From: Paraburkholderia aromaticivorans | GTDB taxonomy: Bacteria; Pseudomonadota; Gammaproteobacteria; Burkholderiales; Burkholderiaceae | Direction: 5' to 3' | Length of the DNA: 64,000 bases | Assembly (NCBI RefSeq): GCF_012689525.1 | Contig: NZ_CP051516.1 | Location: 2,418,001 to 2,482,000, forward strand | Shown: piece after piece, positions 15,254 to 23,474 of the stretch | How positions within the stretch are numbered: position 1 is the first letter of the stretch | Layout of the letters: the number at the start of each line of letters is the position of its first letter | Position numbers and translations under genes: made by a program | Notes under the pieces: generated by a model | Databases searched by the model: none | Told to the model about the DNA's origin: nothing | Seen by the model: only the letters and a program-made list of their open reading frames with translations

Positions 15254-17881
15254 ATGACGCACACGCTGACCCACCGAGCCAAGAGTTCGCGCCGTGAGCG
15301 CCGCGCCCAGGAACGCGCCCAGGCACGCGCCTCGGACCGGGCCGACCCGCTCGAACAGGCGTCGCCGGATCCCGCCGTTGCGCCCGCCTTGTCCGTCGCG
15401 TGGCCGATGCTGCTGCTGTTTGCGTCGGGCGCGGCGTCGCTGATTTACCAGGTGCTGTGGATCAAGCAATTGACGCTCGTCGTGGGCGTCGACGTGCAGG
15501 CGGTCACGACCGGCGTCAGCGCCTTCTTCGCGGGTCTTGCGCTGGGCGGCTGGCTGCTCGGCCGGATCGCCGACCGCCTGGCGCGGCCTCTGCTGTTTTA
15601 CGCCGCACTGGAAGGCGGCGCGTTACTGCTGGCGGTGGCCGGCACAGTCGCGCTGGCATACGCAGCGGCACCGTTCGCCTGGCTGCAGGATCGCGCCGGA
15701 CCACTGGCGTGGGCGTTGCCCTTCGCGTTGGTCGGCCTGCCTGCCGTGCTGATGGGCGGCACGCTGCCGGTGCTGATGCGCGCCCTGGGTCCGCGCGCGA
15801 CGCAGTTGGGCCGCGCCGGCGCGCGCCTCTATGCGGCCAATACGGGCGGCGCGATCGCGGGCACGCTCGTTTGCGCGTTCGTGCTGATTCCGTCGCTTGG
15901 GGTGCGGGGCAGCGCGTTCGCCGCGGCCGGGTTGAACGCGATGGCCGCGTTGCTCGCGCTGCTGATCAGCCGCGGCGGTGTCGCGCCGGCGCCCGTGAAT
16001 TTGCCAGCGCTCGACACGGCCTCCTCCGCTGACGCAGCGGCGAACAACAAGTCCGGCGCACGCCTCGCCATCACCCTCTATGCGCTCGCCGGCGGCATCG
16101 CGCTCGGTTACGAGGTGGTGTGGTCGCAGTTGATCGTGCAGTTCATCAGCACCCGCAGTTTCGCCTTTGCGATCGTGCTCGCCACCTATCTGCTCGGACT
16201 CACGCTCGGCAGCGCGCTCGCGTCGCGCCGCGTCGATCGCACGCGCGATCCGTGGGGCGTCTTTGCGCTGCTGATCGTGGCGGCCGGACTCGTCGCGCTG
16301 CTGGAAGTCGCCGCGCTGGGCGGCTGGCTGCTGCAATGGCAAAGCCTCGCGCGCGCGGCCGCGTTCTCCGCCACCGGCAGCCTGCTCGCCGCCATGTGCG
16401 CGAGCTTCGCGGTCGCGGCCGCATGTATCGTCTTCGTGCCCACGTTGTTGCTGGGCGCGGCGTTTCCGTTCGCGCTGCGCGTGAGCGTGGATGCGCGGCA
16501 TACCGGGCGCGATGTCGGCGCGGTGGTGGCGCTGAATACCGCGGGCGGCATCGCCGGGACGCTGCTCGCCGGCTTCCTGCTCGTGCCGGCGCTAGGGCTG
16601 GTGCAGGCGCTCGCCGTACTCGCCGTCCTCGCCGGCGCAGTGGGCGCGGTCGCCGTGTGGCGCGGCCAGGGCGTGCGGCGCGGCGCGCGCTGGAGCGTAC
16701 CCGTGCTGGCCGTGGCCACGCTGTGCGCCGTGCTGCTGACACCGTCGGACCGGCTCGCCGCGCTGCTCGCCGGTGCGCGCGGCGGCAACCTGATCTCCTA
16801 CGAGGAGAGCGCGGGCGGCACCGTTGCAGTGATCGAACAGGGCGCGGGCCAGAAACAGTTCCGGCGTCTCTACATTCAAGGCGTCTCGAACTCCGGCGAT
16901 GCCATGACTTCGTTGCGCTATATGCGTCTGCAAGCGCTGCTGCCGCTGCTGGTTCATCGTGAGACGCCGCGCAGCGCGCTCGTCATCGGACTCGGCACGG
17001 GCATCACGGGCGGCGCGCTGCTCGCGTGGCCGGGCCTCGACCAACGCGTGGTGGCCGAACTGCTGCCGGCGGTCGTGCGCGCGGCGCCGCAGTTCAAGGG
17101 CAACTACGGCATAAGCACGGACCCGCGCGTCGATATCCGCCTGCGCGACGGACGGCGCGAACTGCTGCGCAGCAGCGAACGCTACGACCTGATCACGCTC
17201 GAACCGCCACCGCCGTCGGCGGCCGGCGTGGTCAATCTGTACTCGTCGGACTTCTACCGGCTGGCGGCCTCGCGTCTGCAGACGGGCGGCATCGTCGCGC
17301 AATGGCTGCCGCTGCCGACCCAGAACGAAGACGATACGCGCTCGCTGATCCAGAGCTTCATTCAAGTGTTTCCGTACGCCGCACTGTGGACCACCGAGTT
17401 GCACGAGATGATGCTGATCGGTTCGATGCAGCCGATCGAACTGGATGTGCCGCGTATCGCGTCGCGCTTTGCGCAACCGCAGGTGGCGGCGGCGCTGCGC
17501 GAGGTGGGTGTGGCCTCGCCGGCGGCGCTGCTGGCGACGTGGATCACCGATCGCGCCGGCCTCGCCTATTACATCGCGGATGCCCCGCCCGTCACCGATG
17601 ACCGGCCGCGTATCGAATACGCGGCGTGGGTGCGGCGGGACAGTTTCGCGGACACGTTCACGCATCTGCTCGCGCTGCGTAGCGAGCCGCCGTTGCTGCA
17701 TGCCGATGAAACTTTCCGCGCGACCCTGAACGCGGAACGTGGCGCGCTGCAAAGTTTCTATGCCGCGGGTCTCGACGCGTACCGCGGCGAACGGGAGGCG
17801 TGGTCTCGCGACATTCGCGACGCGTTGCAGTCACAACCGGATAACCCCTATTTCCGCTGGTTCGTCGGCGACGAACAGTAG
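15254..17881 (+). CDS. Multipass membrane protein fused to a spermidine-synthase-like methyltransferase-fold domain
   Basis: The product of about 875 residues has a basic, Arg/Ala-rich N-terminus. About 14 hydrophobic segments follow to residue ~510, in two pseudo-repeats each containing a PxxLMGGTLPVLMRAL or PTLLLGAAFPFALRV block. A C-terminal Rossmann domain has VIGLGTGITGG as the SAM-type glycine loop and the YDLITLEPPPP segment. The catalytic Asp of true spermidine synthases in this segment is Glu, and the substrate-binding LDG-x-x-Q segment is not recognisable, so aminopropyl transfer is doubtful. Such fused proteins are common but their function is unknown. Start 15254 (MTHTLTHRAK) is chosen over 15146 for its composition; the ribosome site is weak. 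Confidence 0.75.
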   Translation: MTHTLTHRAKSSRRERRAQERAQARASDRADPLEQASPDPAVAPALSVAWPMLLLFASGAASLIYQVLWIKQLTLVVGVDVQAVTTGVSAFFAGLALGGWLLGRIADRLARPLLFYAALEGGALLLAVAGTVALAYAAAPFAWLQDRAGPLAWALPFALVGLPAVLMGGTLPVLMRALGPRATQLGRAGARLYAANTGGAIAGTLVCAFVLIPSLGVRGSAFAAAGLNAMAALLALLISRGGVAPAPVNLPALDTASSADAAANNKSGARLAITLYALAGGIALGYEVVWSQLIVQFISTRSFAFAIVLATYLLGLTLGSALASRRVDRTRDPWGVFALLIVAAGLVALLEVAALGGWLLQWQSLARAAAFSATGSLLAAMCASFAVAAACIVFVPTLLLGAAFPFALRVSVDARHTGRDVGAVVALNTAGGIAGTLLAGFLLVPALGLVQALAVLAVLAGAVGAVAVWRGQGVRRGARWSVPVLAVATLCAVLLTPSDRLAALLAGARGGNLISYEESAGGTVAVIEQGAGQKQFRRLYIQGVSNSGDAMTSLRYMRLQALLPLLVHRETPRSALVIGLGTGITGGALLAWPGLDQRVVAELLPAVVRAAPQFKGNYGISTDPRVDIRLRDGRRELLRSSERYDLITLEPPPPSAAGVVNLYSSDFYRLAASRLQTGGIVAQWLPLPTQNEDDTRSLIQSFIQVFPYAALWTTELHEMMLIGSMQPIELDVPRIASRFAQPQVAAALREVGVASPAALLATWITDRAGLAYYIADAPPVTDDRPRIEYAAWVRRDSFADTFTHLLALRSEPPLLHADETFRATLNAERGALQSFYAAGLDAYRGEREAWSRDIRDALQSQPDNPYFRWFVGDEQ

Positions 17882-18593
17882 CGCTGGAGCTGACGGCCGC
17901 GCGCCCCACCGGCGAGCGCGCTCATACTGCCCAGGATCGCACGGCAAAGCGCTTCATTTCAGTCTCTCATTGAGCGGGGTGCTCGAACGGCACAGGTACG
18001 GATCAGACATGCCCGCGCGCGTTGATCGCCGCTTCGCCAACCTGCGCCGAGGGGCCATAGATTACCTGGAAGGGTCCGGAAATCTTCGGCTAACGCGCAG
18101 ACTATTTCGATGGTGCTTCAAACACCCTATGAAACCCCGCCGCGAAACGCAAGGACATCGTTAGAAGCGCTGAGCGTCGAAAAAAACCCGGCGAGCATCA
18201 TGCCACCAATCCATCAACAAAGGAAATTCAACTAGAATTTACTTGAACAAAAGATTGCACACTTCGGTAGAAAAGGTTTATTAATAAGCTTGCCATTGCG
18301 ATTCACGGTGTCTCGCATGCACGCATCACTCGCTCTGCGCACGCGGCGCAGTTCCGCGTGTCGTCATGAATTTGCCACGAATGCATGGCCCGGATGATGA
18401 GACGCACGTTGCCCGTAACACGATTCGGAGTCCGTTCGAAGTTCGATTCTCGCGGGTCCTGCATCACCGTTCGCCGCACCGGTGAGCAACCCCGTCTCCA
18501 GTGACCGACCGCCTCGGGGCACGGTCACGGCGTCGACGTCTCACGCACCGCACCACTGCGCCACAAACAACTTCCAACAAGGGAGACCTGATC
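17882..18593 (+). promoter_or_regulatory. 712-nt non-coding stretch with a candidate promoter for the DUF3300 gene
   Basis: No gene is supported here; the short plus-strand frames have no ribosome sites or family features. An AT-rich block at 18180-18300 contains TTGCAC (18255-18260), an 18-nt spacer, and TATTAA (18279-18284), a plausible sigma-70 promoter. Used as such, it would leave a 5' untranslated leader of about 300 nt before the DUF3300 start at 18594. A leader this long could hold post-transcriptional control, but no known riboswitch was recognised. Confidence 0.4.
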
Positions 18594-19952
18594 GTGAAAC
18601 GCTCCAGGGCATACCAGAGAGGATCGCGAATTCTTCTAGCCGCATTGACCGTACTGGCCGGCTCGCCGCTTTTGCTCGAGGTCGCGGCGCCGGCCGCTCA
18701 TGCACAAACCGCGGCCCAGGCCCCGGCGAAGATCTCGAACCAGCAGCTGGACTCGCTGACCGCGCCGATCGCGCTCTACCCCGACGCGCTCCTCGCGCAG
18801 GTGCTGATGGCTTCCACCTTTCCGCAGGACGTGCCGGCGGCGGCGGCATGGTCGAAAGCCAATCCGAAACTCCAGGGCGACGACGCCGTGAAGGCGGTCG
18901 CGTCGGAACCGTGGGACCCGAGCGTGCAATCGCTGGTGGCGTTTCCCCAGGTGCTGGCCACCATGGCGTCGAAACCCGACTGGGTCACGCAACTCGGCAA
19001 CGCCTTCCTCGCGCAGCCGAACGACGTGATGGACTCCGTGCAACGACTGCGCAAACAGGCGCAGAAGGCCGGCAACCTGCAGACCAACCCGCAGCAAAAA
19101 GTGGTGGTCGAGCAGAGCACGATCCAGATCGTGCCGGTCAACCCGCAGGTCGTCTATGTGCCGACGTACAACCCCACGGTCGTCTACGGCGCGTGGCCCT
19201 ATCCAGCCTATCCGCCCGTGTATGTGCCGCCCCCCCCGGGCTATGCCGTGGCCAGCGGTCTCGCCGCGGGCCTCGCGTTCGGCGTCGGCGTCGCGATCAC
19301 CAGTTCGCTGTGGAGCAACGTCAACTGGAACAATCACAGCGTCAACATCAACGTCAATCAGTACAACAATATCAATGTGAACCGGCGGCTCGACGTGAAT
19401 AGCAGCACGACCAACTGGAACCGTAATTCGACCTTCAACCGCAATACCTCGGCCAACGTGAACAGCGCACAACGCGATGCGTATCGCGGGCGCGATACGT
19501 CGGCGGCGGCGGCGTCGCGTGCGCAGGCTCAGCAGACCTTGCAGAACCGCACCGGCCAGAACCTGGGCGGAACCGCCAGCCAGCGCGTGCAGGGCATCCA
19601 CCAGGGCGGCAACACGGGCGGCAACCTGCGCGACAGCGCGCAGAACGTGAACCGCGACAACGCGTTGCGTGGCGCCGGCAACGGCGGCGACGCGCAGCGG
19701 GACATGCAGCGCGGGCAAGCCAGCCGGCAGGCGCAGGCGAACAACCGCGGCGGCGGCCTCGGCGCGAACGGCGGCGGTCAGCAACGTAGCGGCAATCTGG
19801 GAGCGGGCGGCGGTGGCGAGCGCGCCGGCGGCGGCTTGGGCGCGGGCGGCGGGGGACAACAACGCGGCGGTTTCGGCGCGGGCGGCGGCGGGCAGCCGCG
19901 CGGCGGCGGTCTGGGCGCAGGTGGCGGCGGTCAGCGTCACTTCGGCCGATAA
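18594..19952 (+). CDS. DUF3300 secreted protein with Asn-rich and Gly-rich repeat tail
   Basis: The product of about 452 residues has a signal peptide (cleavage near AAHAQTAAQ, residue ~40) and then the DUF3300 domain at about residues 55-185 (LTAPIALYPDALLAQVLMAST, then VNPQVVYVPTYNP). A Pro/Tyr stretch and a short glycine-rich hydrophobic segment follow. Next comes an Asn/Val-rich region (NVNWNNHSVNINVNQ) and five imperfect 12- to 16-residue Gly-rich repeats of the type GLGAGGGGQQRGG. The GTG start at 18594 has GGGAG 9 nt upstream. A run of eight C at 19230-19237 lies in the reading frame. Function is unknown; it sits 28 nt before DUF2950, a common pairing. Confidence 0.8.
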   Translation: MKRSRAYQRGSRILLAALTVLAGSPLLLEVAAPAAHAQTAAQAPAKISNQQLDSLTAPIALYPDALLAQVLMASTFPQDVPAAAAWSKANPKLQGDDAVKAVASEPWDPSVQSLVAFPQVLATMASKPDWVTQLGNAFLAQPNDVMDSVQRLRKQAQKAGNLQTNPQQKVVVEQSTIQIVPVNPQVVYVPTYNPTVVYGAWPYPAYPPVYVPPPPGYAVASGLAAGLAFGVGVAITSSLWSNVNWNNHSVNINVNQYNNINVNRRLDVNSSTTNWNRNSTFNRNTSANVNSAQRDAYRGRDTSAAAASRAQAQQTLQNRTGQNLGGTASQRVQGIHQGGNTGGNLRDSAQNVNRDNALRGAGNGGDAQRDMQRGQASRQAQANNRGGGLGANGGGQQRSGNLGAGGGGERAGGGLGAGGGGQQRGGFGAGGGGQPRGGGLGAGGGGQRHFGR

Positions 19953-19980
19953 CGTTGAACCGATCTCACAGGAGCCGCTC

Positions 19981-20946
19981 ATGATTCGCATCCGCCTGTT
20001 CCACACCCTCGGCGCCCGTCTTGCCGACGCGCTTGTGCTCGCCTACGCCCCCGCGCTCAACCGGCGCCTCATCGCTGCCGCGCTCGCGCTTGCCACGCTG
20101 CTGTTCGGCGCATCCGCGGCGCATGCGCAAGCCGTGTACCCGACGCCCGAGGCCGCTGTCAACGCGTTCGTCGACGCGCTCGCCAGCAGCGACCACCCCG
20201 CCATGCAGCATGTGCTCGGCAAGGACTTCACCCGCTTCATTCCGACCCAAAACATCGGAGAACAGGATATCTACGACTTTCTCGGCGCATGGTCGAAGGG
20301 ACACCAGATCGTCGACGATCCGGTGCCGCTGAACGGTCATGCGAGCAAGCATCTGTCGGTCGGCACCAGTGGCTGGACGTTGCCGATCCCGCTCGTGCAG
20401 ACGTCCAAGGGCTGGCGCTTCGATCCCACTGTCGCCCACGATGAGATCGCGACACGCCGCATCGGCCGCAACGAGAACGCGGCCATGCTGATATCGCTCG
20501 CCATTCTCGATGCGCAAGGCGACTATCAAGCGTCGACCCAGCATTACGCGCAACGCATTGTCAGCACACCGGGCCAGCACGACGGCTTGTACTGGCCGAG
20601 CGCGTCGGATGAAAAAGACAGTCCGCTCGGCCCGCTCGCCGCGGCGATGCCGCATACCGGGAACATCTCGAAAGAGGGTTATTACGGCTATCACTTCCGC
20701 ATCCTGACCGCGCAAGGGCCGCATGCCAAAGGCGGTAGCCAGAACTACGTCGAGAACGGCGCGATGACCAAGGGCTACGGCGTCGTCGCGTGGCCCGCCG
20801 AATACGGCAAGACGGGCGTAATGAGCTTCATCGTCAATCAGGACAGACAGATCTATCAGAAGAACCTCGGCCCGAATTCGGCGGCAGCCGCCGCTGCGCT
20901 CAAATCGTTCGATCCGGACTCGTCGTGGGAGGCCGTGAACCCCTGA
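19981..20946 (+). CDS. DUF2950 exported protein
   Basis: The 321-residue product has an unusually long N-terminal region before the signal core (AAALALATLLFGASAAHAQ, cleavage near residue 50). It continues with the DUF2950 domain: YPTPEAAVNAFVDALASSD at the start, GWRFDPTVAHDEIATRRIGRNE in the middle, and GYYGYHFRILTAQGP with GAMTKGYGVVAWPAEYGKTGVMSF (outlined) near the end. The family is periplasmic and has no assigned activity. CAGGAG lies 6 nt before the ATG. With DUF3300 just upstream, the two are probably cotranscribed and may form a secreted pair. Confidence 0.83.
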   Translation: MIRIRLFHTLGARLADALVLAYAPALNRRLIAAALALATLLFGASAAHAQAVYPTPEAAVNAFVDALASSDHPAMQHVLGKDFTRFIPTQNIGEQDIYDFLGAWSKGHQIVDDPVPLNGHASKHLSVGTSGWTLPIPLVQTSKGWRFDPTVAHDEIATRRIGRNENAAMLISLAILDAQGDYQASTQHYAQRIVSTPGQHDGLYWPSASDEKDSPLGPLAAAMPHTGNISKEGYYGYHFRILTAQGPHAKGGSQNYVENGAMTKGYGVVAWPAEYGKTGVMSFIVNQDRQIYQKNLGPNSAAAAAALKSFDPDSSWEAVNP

Positions 20947-21110
20947 GCGCGGCATCAGCACCGCCGGGCGCGATCCCGCGTGGGCGCCTGGCATACGGCG
21001 CCCCGGGGACCAGCGGTGAGCATGGCGCTGCAGTTCGATCCGCGCCCGCTTCCGGACCCGCTCGGCGAGCGGTAGCCAGGCCGCGCCCAGCCACGCTTCG
21101 GAGCCCCGTC

Positions 21111-22730
21111 ATGAGTAGCCCACAAGGACCTGTCCTGCCGCCCGACCTGCCCGATCCCGATATCGCGCCGCGGCGCAACTGGCTGCCCTCGCTCGTCTGG
21201 GTTGTGCCGCTGATCGCGGCGTTGATCGGTATCGCGCTGGTCGTCAAGGCGGTCACGGAGCGCGGTCCGGCGATCGCAATCGTCTTCGACAGCGCCGAAG
21301 GCCTCGAACCCGGCAAGACCCAGGTCAAGTACAAAGACGTCGAAATCGGTTCGGTGAAGTCGATCACGCTGTCGAAGGATCGGACGCACGTGCAGATCGC
21401 CGTGCAACTCACGAAGCAGGCGGAGAGCTTCGCGGTCAAGGACACCCGCTTCTGGGTGGTTCGCCCCCGCGTGGGCGCCACCGGCGTGTCGGGCATCGGC
21501 ACGCTGCTCTCGGGTGCGTATATCGGCGTGGACGTCGGCCGCTCCACGGAAACGCAAACCGAGTTCGTCGGGCTGGAGACGCCGCCACCCATCACCGCCA
21601 ACCAGAAAGGCCATCGCTTCACGCTGCACGGCGATTCGCTCGGCTCGATCGACATCGGCTCGCCGATTTTCTACCGGCGCGTGCAGGTGGGCCAGGTCTA
21701 CGGCATTTCGCTCGACAAGGACGGCACGGGCGTGACGATGCAGGTGTTCGTCGCCGCGCCGTACGACCAGTACGTCGGCACCAATTCGCGCTGGTGGCAT
21801 GCGAGCGGCGTCAATGTGCGGCTCGATTCGACCGGCTTCGTCGTCAACACGCAGTCGCTCGCGACGATTCTGGTCGGCGGCCTCGCATTCCAGACGCCGC
21901 CAGGCCAGCCGATGGGCACGCCGGCCGCGGAGAAAAGCGACTTCCGGCTCGCCGCCGACGAAGTGGACGCCATGCGCGCGCCGGACGGCACACCGGTACG
22001 CGCCGTGATGATGTTCAGCCAGTCGCTGCGTGGGCTGTCAGTGGGCGCGACGGTCGACTTCCGGGGCATCGTGCTGGGCCAGGTGACGGACATCGGCGTC
22101 GAATACGATCCGGACGCGCGCAGCTTTGTCATGCCGGTGACGCTGGATCTGTACCCGGACCGGCTGCGGCGGCGTGCCCGCACCGCGACGATGCCCGAGG
22201 CAGGTACTACGGCCAGCCATGTGCTATTGCGGCGTCTCGTCGAGCGCGGCCTGCGTGGCCAGTTGCGCACCGGCAACCTGCTGACGGGCCAGTTGTACAT
22301 CGCGCTCGACATCTTCCCCAACGCCGCGCCCGTCAAGTTCGACACCAATAGCGAGCCGGTCCAGTTGCCGACCATTCCGAACACGCTCGACGCGCTGCAG
22401 ACGCAGGTAGCCGACATCGCGAAGAAGCTCGACCGGATTCCATTCGATCAGATCGGCTCGAATCTGAACACGTCGCTGAAAAACGCAGACGCGCTGTTCA
22501 ACCGGCTGAACAACGAAGTCGTGCCGCAGGCGCGCGACACGCTCGCCGCCGCGCGACAAACCTTCGGCTCGGCCGAGGCGACCTTGCAGCAAGACTCGCC
22601 GATGCAGTCGGACGTGCACCAGGCGCTGCAGGAGTTGACCCGCACGCTGCAATCGCTGAACGCGCTGGCCGACTATCTGGAGCGCCATCCGGAGTCGCTG
22701 GTGCGAGGCAAACCTGGAGACAAGCCATGA
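21111..22730 (+). CDS. pqiB: PqiB-type MCE-domain lipid transport protein
   Basis: The 539-residue product is anchored by one helix at about residues 25-45 (LPSLVWVVPLIAALIGIALVV). Three MCE domains follow: GPAIAIVFDSAEGLEPGKTQVKYKDVEIGSV, the block from about residue 160 (GSPIFYRRVQVGQVYGI), and the block from about residue 285 (SLRGLSVGATVDFRGIVLGQV). A long alpha-helical C-terminal needle completes it. PqiB hexamers form a tunnel for lipids between the inner and outer membranes. GGAG lies 7 nt before the chosen ATG. The usual pqiA is not upstream here; DUF2950 is. The stop overlaps pqiC in an ATGA. Confidence 0.88.
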   Translation: MSSPQGPVLPPDLPDPDIAPRRNWLPSLVWVVPLIAALIGIALVVKAVTERGPAIAIVFDSAEGLEPGKTQVKYKDVEIGSVKSITLSKDRTHVQIAVQLTKQAESFAVKDTRFWVVRPRVGATGVSGIGTLLSGAYIGVDVGRSTETQTEFVGLETPPPITANQKGHRFTLHGDSLGSIDIGSPIFYRRVQVGQVYGISLDKDGTGVTMQVFVAAPYDQYVGTNSRWWHASGVNVRLDSTGFVVNTQSLATILVGGLAFQTPPGQPMGTPAAEKSDFRLAADEVDAMRAPDGTPVRAVMMFSQSLRGLSVGATVDFRGIVLGQVTDIGVEYDPDARSFVMPVTLDLYPDRLRRRARTATMPEAGTTASHVLLRRLVERGLRGQLRTGNLLTGQLYIALDIFPNAAPVKFDTNSEPVQLPTIPNTLDALQTQVADIAKKLDRIPFDQIGSNLNTSLKNADALFNRLNNEVVPQARDTLAAARQTFGSAEATLQQDSPMQSDVHQALQELTRTLQSLNALADYLERHPESLVRGKPGDKP

Positions 22731-23464
22731 CTTCCTCACGGCCCTCCTCTGCCTGGCGGCCGCTCGTCGGCGCTGTCGCCGGCACGATGATCTGCGCGGG
22801 ACTCGCTGCGCTCACAGCCTGTTCGTCGCCGTCGAGCCGCTTCTACACGCTGGGTTCGAGCGACGCACCCACCACCGCACCCACCACCGCACCCACCACC
22901 GCGCGCACCGCCTCCATGCCCGCGCTCCTGATCGAAGTGCCACCCGTGGAAGTGCCGCCGCAGATAGCGCGCACCGCCTTCGTCGTGCAGACCGGCGCGA
23001 ACCAGGTGGACGTGCTCGAACAGACGCGCTGGGCCTCGCTGCCTGCCGATGAAATCCGTCACGCGCTCTCGCAGGAACTGACCCGGCGGCTCGGCACCAT
23101 CGACGTATTCGGCACGCCGCATCCTGAAGGTGTGCCCGTTTATCGCGTCACGGTGAGCGTGCAGCGTTTCGAATCGTGGCCCGGCTCGCACGCGCTGATC
23201 GATGCGGTTTGGAGCGTGCGAGCCTTGAATACGCAGACCGTGCTGACATGCCGCAGCGTCGTCAGCGAGGCGGTGGCGGGCGGTAACGACGCGCTCGTGG
23301 CCGGCCACCGGCTCGCGCTCGATCAGGTGGCCGCGAAGATCGCCGCCGGGGTCGAAGCGCTCGACGCCTCACCGGATGCGCGCACCGCGCCTGCCGCACA
23401 AGGCATGACGACGACTGCCCGCGCGCGGCGCGCCGCCGCAAGCGTGCCCTGCCCCGCGGATTGA
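22727..23464 (+). CDS. pqiC: PqiC-like outer-membrane lipoprotein (ABC-transport auxiliary family)
   Basis: The 245-residue product has a signal with lipobox LTAC (Cys at about residue 32). A Thr/Pro/Ala linker made of a perfect 12-bp DNA repeat follows, then the PqiC/DUF330 domain: PALLIEVPPVEVPPQIART, LEQTRWASLPADEIRHALSQEL and a C-terminal helix. PqiC sits in the outer membrane and receives the PqiB needle. Overlapping the pqiB stop by 4 nt, it should be translated with it. The C-terminal 35 residues are Ala/Arg-rich and may be disordered. Confidence 0.86.
   Translation: MTSSRPSSAWRPLVGAVAGTMICAGLAALTACSSPSSRFYTLGSSDAPTTAPTTAPTTARTASMPALLIEVPPVEVPPQIARTAFVVQTGANQVDVLEQTRWASLPADEIRHALSQELTRRLGTIDVFGTPHPEGVPVYRVTVSVQRFESWPGSHALIDAVWSVRALNTQTVLTCRSVVSEAVAGGNDALVAGHRLALDQVAAKIAAGVEALDASPDARTAPAAQGMTTTARARRAAASVPCPAD
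22865..22900 (+). repeat. 12-bp tandem repeat, three copies, inside pqiC
   Basis: GCACCCACCACC occurs three times head to tail at 22865-22876, 22877-22888 and 22889-22900. It encodes the Ala-Pro-Thr-Thr linker just after the lipobox. Being in frame, copy-number change would only alter linker length. Confidence 0.9.
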
Positions 23465-23474
23465 CTCGACTCGC

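Noticed and set aside
15254..17881. Calling this gene speE (spermidine synthase)
   Set aside because: The catalytic Asp and substrate loop are missing and half of the protein is membrane-embedded.
20790..21110. Long N-terminal extension of PqiB
   Set aside because: The frame is open but overlaps DUF2950. A good ribosome site and the family N-terminus lie at 21111.
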